In this document: piece by piece, positions 8,213 to 12,631 of the stretch | How positions within the stretch are numbered: position 1 is the stretch's first letter | Layout of the letters: the number at the start of each line of letters is the position of its first letter | NCBI GenBank assembly: GCA_947471105.1 | Contig: CANIYB010000039.1 | Coordinates: 1-12,631, forward strand | DNA length: 12,631 nucleotides | Reading direction: 5' to 3' | Origin: Cytophagaceae bacterium | GTDB taxonomy: Bacteria > Bacteroidota > Bacteroidia > Cytophagales > Spirosomataceae | Notes under the pieces: generated by a model | The model's database searches: none | Seen by the model: the letters and a program-made list of their open reading frames with translations, nothing else | What the model was told of the DNA's origin: nothing | Translations under genes and position numbers: made by a program

Positions 8213-8814
8213 AAGGGTAAATTGTTTTGGTAAGATGTATAAAGTGTTAAACCTTTTTCGGTCAGAATCCCACGCATGAAAATATCCAACATGACCAGTT
8301 GGGTTTCATAGAGGGGCAATTTATTATTTGGATAAAAATCAGGATTAAAAGCGAAATTAACTTCTGCCATGCGCAAGCGAGCTAATAATTCGAAATCGAT
8401 ATCGTTTCTGAAATAACCGAATTGTGCGCCTTTTTTAAAATCAGCTATTAGATTTTCATGAATGCACGTTTCACTATGCTCAGTAAAAAGAATAAATGCC
8501 TTTGGGAAATATTTTTGAATCTCATATAGAAGTCGAGGATTCATTTGGGTGATTAAATCCTTGGTCATCTCGAAGGACTTAAACATCTTTTCAATGACAT
8601 TAGAATAAAGTCTATCGAGCTCTTTCCATTTGGCTAAATCCTCTTCTGTGAACGCTTTAACCACTTCGAATACCATCGAATCTTTATCAGGAAAATGTTG
8701 ATATATCGTTTTTTTCGAAATCCCCAATTCGTTCGCAATCGCATCCATCGTGACGGTCTTTACTCCGTAACGAAAGAATAATTCAGTTCCTTTATCTAAT
8801 ATACGCGATTTCAC
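8209..8814 (-). CDS. TetR-family transcriptional repressor of the efflux operon
   Basis: This 201-residue one-component regulator has the TetR N-terminal helix-turn-helix at about residues 3-48 (RILDKGTELFFRYG, then VTMDAIANELGISKKTIYQHF, then PDKDSMVFEVV). The C-terminal two thirds form a helical ligand/dimer domain too divergent to assign. The start codon is GTG (8812-8814): a TAG lies in frame two codons upstream, and the next Met is residue 23, inside the HTH, so GTG is the only sensible start. It is the first gene of the operon and overlaps the channel gene by 4 nt (ATGA). A palindrome overlapping its own promoter (8854-8877) makes autorepression of the whole tetR-channel-adaptor-pump unit the likely mode of action. 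Family assignment is firm; repressor rather than activator, and ligand release, are inferred from family and context. Confidence 0.94.
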   Translation of the reverse strand: MKSRILDKGTELFFRYGVKTVTMDAIANELGISKKTIYQHFPDKDSMVFEVVKAFTEEDLAKWKELDRLYSNVIEKMFKSFEMTKDLITQMNPRLLYEIQKYFPKAFILFTEHSETCIHENLIADFKKGAQFGYFRNDIDFELLARLRMAEVNFAFNPDFYPNNKLPLYETQLVMLDIFMRGILTEKGLTLYTSYQNNLPL

Positions 8815-8842
8815 TTGCTAAACTCGATTGTTTATTGAGCTG

Positions 8843-8872
8843 CAAAACTATGGAAACTTTTGTAGACTACAA
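8843..8872 (-). promoter_or_regulatory. Bacteroidota-type promoter of the tetR-efflux operon
   Basis: On the minus strand there is a TTG (plus coordinates 8870-8872, preceded by a further T) at the -33 position, exactly 19 nt of spacer, and TAGTTTTG (8843-8850), a full match to the -7 consensus TAnnTTTG. Expected transcription start is about 8836-8838, leaving a leader of roughly 22-24 nt before the GTG start. It is the best promoter match in the window. Confidence 0.72.
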
Positions 8873-8877
8873 AGTTT
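8854..8877. promoter_or_regulatory. Probable TetR operator palindrome
   Basis: The core TTTGTAGACTACAAA (8859-8873) is a perfect 15-bp palindrome around one central base. AAAC on one side and GTTT on the other continue the symmetry if one extra T (8858) is skipped. It covers the -33 element and the adjacent part of the spacer of the promoter ahead of the TetR gene, so a bound dimer would block RNA polymerase. Size, symmetry and position are typical of TetR-family operators. Binding by the adjacent TetR is inference. Confidence 0.68.
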
Positions 8878-8916
8878 TCTTGTATTATTTTTAGATTAAT
8901 AAAAAATTAATTTTGA

Positions 8917-9432
8917 CTAACGTCCAAAATCATCTTGCAAACGGACGATATCTGATTCGTCTGAAGGTTGGCTTTCATCGGTATGTTGCCATATTTCCGC
9001 CACTACTCCCCAGCCATCTAATCCAATTAATCGGTGCCGTTCCCCTTGTTCGAGTTTAATAAAATCCCCAGCATCATACGAACCTACGGAGCCTTGTTCG
9101 TCAGTATCTGAAATGGCGATTCCCACAGGCCCAGAAACAACAGTCCAGATTTCCGCTCTCCTGAAATGATATTGCCATGAAAGGCGCTTTGAAGGAGCGA
9201 CAACTAAAAACTTAGGACTTAATTTATTGGTGATTTGAATCGTATCCATGCTCAAATTAGGGAAAAATTGAGCTGCAAACTTAGCTGCTTGGGATTCATC
9301 CAATACGAAAAAACCTCCCCAAGGTCGAGTAAAATCTTTGGAAATCACTTGATATCCTAATTCAGAAATATAGGTTTCCACGTTCGCAAAAACTTCCTGA
9401 GCAGGTAAATTACCTTCAAATATTGGCAGCAT
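8917..9432 (-). CDS. Single-domain cupin, mannose-6-phosphate isomerase type II-like
   Basis: This 171-residue cytoplasmic protein has no signal peptide. It resembles the C-terminal isomerase domain of bifunctional GDP-mannose pyrophosphorylase/phosphomannose isomerases: RPWGGFFVL (36-44), SPKFLVVAPSKRLSWQYHFRR with cupin metal ligands Gln87 and His89, Glu94 in AEIWTVVSG, GDFIKLEQGERHRL with His133, and a closing ESDIVRLQDDFGR (159-171) like the family's EDDIVRLEDxYGR. All four usual metal-ligand positions are filled. Isomerase activity on mannose-6-phosphate or a related sugar phosphate is plausible but unproven, as many stand-alone members are uncharacterised. The upstream oxidoreductase unit ends at the hairpin at 9456-9487, and only 23 nt without a recognisable -7 element separate that hairpin from this ATG. 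Expression may therefore depend partly on read-through. No good terminator separates it from the efflux operon. Confidence 0.85.
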   Translation of the reverse strand: MLPIFEGNLPAQEVFANVETYISELGYQVISKDFTRPWGGFFVLDESQAAKFAAQFFPNLSMDTIQITNKLSPKFLVVAPSKRLSWQYHFRRAEIWTVVSGPVGIAISDTDEQGSVGSYDAGDFIKLEQGERHRLIGLDGWGVVAEIWQHTDESQPSDESDIVRLQDDFGR

Positions 9433-9455
9433 AGTCGATATTATTTTTGTAAAAA

Positions 9456-9487
9456 TAAAAAGACGGGAAAGGATTCCCGTCTTTTTA
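9456..9487 (-). terminator. Intrinsic terminator after the Gfo/Idh/MocA gene
   Basis: A perfect 14-bp stem (arm TAAAAAGACGGGAA) with a 4-nt loop (AGGA) lies 23 nt after the oxidoreductase stop codon. The minus-strand transcript continues into a U-rich run (TTTTTATTTTT, part of it in the stem). Its A/T-flanked symmetry could also work on the plus strand, but nothing there needs terminating. Confidence 0.88.
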
Positions 9488-9510
9488 ATAAAATTTAATG
9501 TTATAATTGA

Positions 9511-10959
9511 TTATTTCTTCTCGTCAAGCTTCCAACCCGCACGATACTCGCGCTTAACAAATTGGTTAGCTGCTTCAAAGTTTGTAATCTTCATATTCGC
9601 GGCATCCCAGTTGAGCTGCTGACGACCAATATAATTAGCCGTTCTACCCTCACCTTCGCGAAGCATGTACGTACGAATGGCAATATTTCCCATCAATACT
9701 GATTCTGTAAATGGTCCTGAATAATCAAATCCAGAACTCACTTCCATCTTACCAAATCCTGCTTTACAAGCCTCCACCCACTGAGTTTGATGGCCTGCAG
9801 GTCCATTGGCGACACGAGCATACGTGATTTTGCTTGGCAATTCTGCTTCTGGTACTTGCTTTCCATTTTTGAAAACCTTAGGATACATTCCATAAGTACC
9901 GCATGTCATGATGCCTTTGGTCCCAATTAAAATTACCCCATTCGTTCCATCTGGATCACCGATCACTTCACTCGCCGGAATTCCTTCTGGATGTGGGGCA
10001 CGAAGGCCACCGTCGAACCAAGTCAAAGTAACCGCTGATTTATTTCTAGCTGAAGGCGCATAGCGTAAAGTCGTCATCGATGATGGCGGACATCCTTCTG
10101 GAATCCATTCAGGCACCCAATCTTGTAAGAATACGGATCCTACGGAACATTCCACCGTTAAGGCATCGCGAATTCCCAATACTTTAAATGGAGGATCTAA
10201 TAGGTGGCAACCCATATCTCCTAAGGCACCAGTACCATAATCCCACCAACCTCTCCACTTAAACGGCAAAAGGGCTGGATTGTATTCTCTATATTTAGCA
10301 GGTCCTAACCAAAGGTCCCAATCTAACTCTTGGGGTGCAGGTGAGCCAGCAGCTGGATAGGTAATTCCTTGTGGCCATACTGGTCGGTTGGTCCAAACTT
10401 GTACTGTATGAACTTTTCCGATAACCCCAGCATCAAACCATTCCATCATTTGACGTACACCGTCACCTGATGAACCTTGATTTCCCATTTGGGTCACCAC
10501 TTTCATTTCACGCGCTTTTTCGGTCATCATTCTGGCCTCAAAAATATCGTGCGTCAAAGGCTTTTGAACGTAGACATGCTTTCCACGATTCATCGCAGCC
10601 ATGGCTATCGTAGTATGTGTATGATCAGGTGTAGATACAATAACGGCATCTACGTTGCTTCCTTCTGTCTCTAACGCTTTGCGGAAATCTTTGTAATATT
10701 TAGCATTGGGAAGCTCCTTGCGGGCTTTTGCTGATTGGCGATCATCTACATCCACCAAGGCTACGATGTTTTCTGCTCCTTTATTGAAAGAGCTCATGAT
10801 GTCGCTATATCCTTTACCGCCCGCACCAATTCCCATGATGTTTAATTTATCGGAAGGAGCTGTAAAACCTTTGCCCAACACGTGGCGAGGAACAATGTAA
10901 AAACTTGCGGCGGCTACTGAAGCATTTTTGATAAAGTTTCGCCTTGAATCATTACTCAT
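9511..10959 (-). CDS. Tat-exported Gfo/Idh/MocA-family oxidoreductase
   Basis: This 482-residue NAD(P)-dependent dehydrogenase-family protein starts with a twin-arginine signal (SRRNFIK, residues 5-11, then AAAS hydrophobic core to about 30), implying folding with cofactor before export to the periplasm. The Rossmann domain has LNIMGIGAGGKG (39-50, a GxGxGG dinucleotide loop), Asp70 at the end of the second strand (ALVDVDD), and STPDHTHTTIA (109-119). The catalytic-loop Lys is Lys133 in VQKPLTH; Glu of the usual EKP is Gln132 here, as in many secreted Bacteroidota members. GDMGCHLLD (247-255) supplies the Asp/His active-site pair. The long C-terminal part with WRGWWDYGTGALGD fits the bacterial-type C-terminal domain of this family. 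The substrate is probably a sugar or cyclitol derivative but cannot be determined; GH109-type glycosidases are a related fold but lack a clear match here. The gene stands alone between two terminators. Confidence 0.92.
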   Translation of the reverse strand: MSNDSRRNFIKNASVAAASFYIVPRHVLGKGFTAPSDKLNIMGIGAGGKGYSDIMSSFNKGAENIVALVDVDDRQSAKARKELPNAKYYKDFRKALETEGSNVDAVIVSTPDHTHTTIAMAAMNRGKHVYVQKPLTHDIFEARMMTEKAREMKVVTQMGNQGSSGDGVRQMMEWFDAGVIGKVHTVQVWTNRPVWPQGITYPAAGSPAPQELDWDLWLGPAKYREYNPALLPFKWRGWWDYGTGALGDMGCHLLDPPFKVLGIRDALTVECSVGSVFLQDWVPEWIPEGCPPSSMTTLRYAPSARNKSAVTLTWFDGGLRAPHPEGIPASEVIGDPDGTNGVILIGTKGIMTCGTYGMYPKVFKNGKQVPEAELPSKITYARVANGPAGHQTQWVEACKAGFGKMEVSSGFDYSGPFTESVLMGNIAIRTYMLREGEGRTANYIGRQQLNWDAANMKITNFEAANQFVKREYRAGWKLDEKK

Positions 10960-11009
10960 AATAATCGTTATTTAGGTTAGTTAAATCGAATAAGATGATT
11001 TTATTGATC

Positions 11010-11017
11010 CAAATATA
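11010..11017 (-). promoter_or_regulatory. Candidate -7 element for the Gfo/Idh/MocA gene
   Basis: TATATTTG on the minus strand matches the Bacteroidota -7 consensus TAnnTTTG and lies about 50 nt upstream of the start codon, between the rpsA terminator and the gene. No TTG is found 17-23 nt upstream of it, so the -33 half is weak or absent and the call rests on one element plus position. The rest of the 10960-11118 intergenic stretch is AT-rich and shows no other clear structure. Confidence 0.38.
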
Positions 11018-11118
11018 GCAGATAAACAAAACCACATGATTTAGTAAAATTGATTAAAAATTGGCAAAAAGCAAACCGAATGAGATATATTTTATTTTTA
11101 CGGGAACTGCTATAAACG

Positions 11119-11148
11119 AAAAAGGGGAAGCTTTCGCCTCCCCTTTTT
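11119..11148 (-). terminator. Intrinsic terminator of rpsA with GAAA tetraloop
   Basis: A 13-bp stem with a 4-nt loop begins about 20 nt after the rpsA stop codon. In the minus-strand RNA it pairs completely (one G-U wobble) and closes with a C(GAAA)G tetraloop followed by a short U run. Read on the plus strand the same position is an A-C mismatch and the loop is UUUC, so the sequence is optimised for the minus direction, in agreement with the gene it follows. Confidence 0.87.
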
Positions 11149-11169
11149 TCAACCTCTTATTTCAAAAGA

Positions 11170-12631
11170 TTACTCAGCTTTCTTAGATTTTTTCTCTAAT
11201 TTTTTAATCGCTTGAGCTCTTTCAGCGCCTTCCATTTGCTCTTTTAAAGCTGATAATGCACCGATATCACCCATCGTCGATTTCTCAGCTGTAGAAGCCG
11301 CTGGTTTGTCAGCTGCTGCTTTAGTCGTTTTCTTTTTCTCAGGCTTAGCCGTAGCAGCTGCTACTTCTTCAGCCGTAGCTTCCGTAAACGTTCTTGTGTG
11401 AGAAAGAATAATCTTACGATCTTCTTTTTGGAATTCAATTACAACGAAATCCAATGCCTCACCTACTTCAGCCACAGACTCATCAGCCTTAACTAATTGC
11501 TTCAAAGGAGCTAAACCTTCAATACCGTAAGGCAATTCTAATACAGCCATTTTGTCTGTCTTAGAAATGATGGTTGCTTTTTGAACGGATCCTAACGTAA
11601 ATACGCTTTCAAAAGTATCCCAAGGATTTTCTTCTAATTGCTTATGTCCTAAAGCCAAACGACGATTTTCAGCGTCTAATTCAATAACAACTACATCTAA
11701 AGCATCCCCTACCTTAACAAATTCAGATGGATGCTTGATTTTCTTAGTCCAAGATAAATCAGACACGTGAACTAATCCGTCGATACCTTCTTCTAATTCA
11801 AGGAATAAACCAAAATTAGTTAGGTTACGAACCGTTCCTTTATGTTTTGTACCTATCGCATATTTAGCTAGTAAGTCTGTCTTGTTCCAAGGATCTTCTG
11901 TCAATTGCTTAACGCCTAATGACATTTTGCGCTCAGCACGATCTAAGGTCAACACAACCGCTTCCATTTCATCGCCAACTTTCAAGAAATCCTGTGGATT
12001 GCGTAAATGTTGAGACCATGACATTTCAGAAACGTGAATTAACCCTTCAACGCCAGGAAGAACTTCTAAGAATGCACCGTAATCGGCCACATTAACAATC
12101 TTACCTTTTACTTTCGAACCTACTTCTGTTTCAGCAGCTAAAGCCTCCCAAGGGTGCGCTTGTAATTGCTTCATACCTAAAGAGATACGTTTTTTGTTTT
12201 CATCGAAATCCAACACAACCACTTGGATTTTTTGATCCAATTTCAATACTTCTTGTGGATGATTTATGCGGCCCCATGAAATATCAGTAATGTGAAGTAA
12301 ACCATCAACACCACCTAAATCGATGAACACACCGAAATTAGTCATGTTTTTGATGACACCTTCTAATACTTGACCCTTATCCAAATTCGTCAAAATAGTC
12401 TGACGTTGAGCTTCAAGATCTTTTTCAATTAATACTTTATGAGAAACAACTACGTTGTCATTTGTATGATTGATCTTAACCACCTTAACCTCCATATTTT
12501 TGCCTACAAAAATATCGAAATCACGGATAGGCTTAACATCAATTTGAGAACCTGGCAAGAATGCCTCAATTCCAAAAATATCGACAATTAAACCACCTTT
12601 TGTACGGCGCTTAACAAATCCATTGATGATA
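11170..12631 (-). CDS. rpsA: 30S ribosomal protein S1, 5'-truncated by right window edge
   Basis: The visible fragment is 486 residues, with the start beyond base 12631. Frame-open sequence up to the edge reads as a typical S1 segment (KGGLIVDIFGIEAFLPGSQID), so the TTG at 12556-12558 is an internal Leu codon. S1 binds mRNA on the 30S subunit during translation initiation. Counting fragment residues: the end of one S1/OB repeat at about 1-66; three strong repeats at about 84-155, 170-242 and 258-332, each with the NxxxFGxFxxL...GxxGLxHxSDxSW core; and a divergent repeat at about 345-415 (TDKMAVLELPYGIEGLAPL) that has lost the aromatic RNA-binding pattern. A Lys/Ala/Glu-rich tail follows (416-486) and contains a short helical block, TMGDIGALSALKEQM. 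Full-length Bacteroidota S1 is around 600 residues, so roughly the first 100 or more are missing. It is followed by its own terminator. Confidence 0.96.
   Translation of the reverse strand, partial: IINGFVKRRTKGGLIVDIFGIEAFLPGSQIDVKPIRDFDIFVGKNMEVKVVKINHTNDNVVVSHKVLIEKDLEAQRQTILTNLDKGQVLEGVIKNMTNFGVFIDLGGVDGLLHITDISWGRINHPQEVLKLDQKIQVVVLDFDENKKRISLGMKQLQAHPWEALAAETEVGSKVKGKIVNVADYGAFLEVLPGVEGLIHVSEMSWSQHLRNPQDFLKVGDEMEAVVLTLDRAERKMSLGVKQLTEDPWNKTDLLAKYAIGTKHKGTVRNLTNFGLFLELEEGIDGLVHVSDLSWTKKIKHPSEFVKVGDALDVVVIELDAENRRLALGHKQLEENPWDTFESVFTLGSVQKATIISKTDKMAVLELPYGIEGLAPLKQLVKADESVAEVGEALDFVVIEFQKEDRKIILSHTRTFTEATAEEVAAATAKPEKKKTTKAAADKPAASTAEKSTMGDIGALSALKEQMEGAERAQAIKKLEKKSKKAE

Noticed and set aside
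8823..8839. Imperfect inverted repeat (CTCGAT/ATTGAG) near the expected transcription start of the tetR operon as a second operator
   Set aside because: It has short arms and a mismatch, and no similarity to the strong palindrome at 8859-8873.
8895..8915. Weak AT-only inverted repeat (ATTAAT arms) between the cupin gene and the tetR promoter as a terminator
   Set aside because: The six A/T pairs would not form a stable stem and there is no GC core.
12556..12558. Apparent start of the S1 protein at this codon
   Set aside because: The codon is TTG and the frame stays open to the window edge with conserved S1 sequence upstream, so it is an internal Leu.
1..12631. Possible mobile element, defence system, CRISPR array or RNA gene
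   Set aside because: No transposase, integrase, direct-repeat array, tRNA-like cloverleaf or rRNA segment was seen. All intergenic gaps are under about 210 bases and are explained by promoters and terminators.

Overview
The window looks like chromosomal DNA from a Bacteroidota bacterium, most likely an environmental Cytophagales-type organism. The evidence is moderate-to-low GC, no Shine-Dalgarno-like sequence ahead of any start codon, promoter elements matching the Bacteroidota consensus (-33 TTG, -7 TAnnTTTG), signal peptides ending in FSQ or MAQ, and a Tat-exported Gfo/Idh/MocA oxidoreductase of a type common in this phylum. Genus assignment is inference. All nine genes lie on the minus strand, so transcription runs from high to low coordinates. 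No convincing plus-strand gene, tRNA, rRNA, insertion sequence, CRISPR array or phage gene was seen.

In order of transcription: (1) the 3' three quarters or so of rpsA (ribosomal protein S1), entering from the right edge and closed by a hairpin terminator with a GAAA tetraloop. (2) A Tat-signal Gfo/Idh/MocA oxidoreductase with its own candidate -7 element and a strong hairpin terminator. (3) A small single-domain cupin related to the C-terminal half of type II mannose-6-phosphate isomerases. (4) A four-gene tripartite efflux operon: TetR regulator, TolC-family outer-membrane channel, lipoprotein membrane-fusion protein, and a 1139-residue RND pump, ending in a 15-bp perfect hairpin terminator. 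(5) A gamma-glutamyltranspeptidase-family enzyme with a signal peptide, followed after 5 nt by the first 144 codons of nagA (N-acetylglucosamine-6-phosphate deacetylase), which runs off the left edge.

The best-resolved regulatory site is ahead of the tetR gene. A 15-bp palindrome (TTTGTAGACTACAAA), with imperfect AAAC/GTTT flanks, covers the -33 element and part of the spacer of a near-consensus Bacteroidota promoter. The likely circuit is that TetR represses its own operon, and a bound ligand, probably a pump substrate, relieves repression. TetR and the TolC-like gene overlap by ATGA, and the other two genes follow with gaps of 21 and 18 nt. Regulator, channel, adaptor and pump are therefore probably made from one mRNA and assemble into one envelope-spanning exporter.

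Overall this is an ordinary housekeeping and efflux region. I did not find a clearly new system. The points most worth checking are the operator/promoter overlap, an apparent extra pair of membrane segments in the RND pump, and substrate-pocket substitutions in the GGT-family enzyme.
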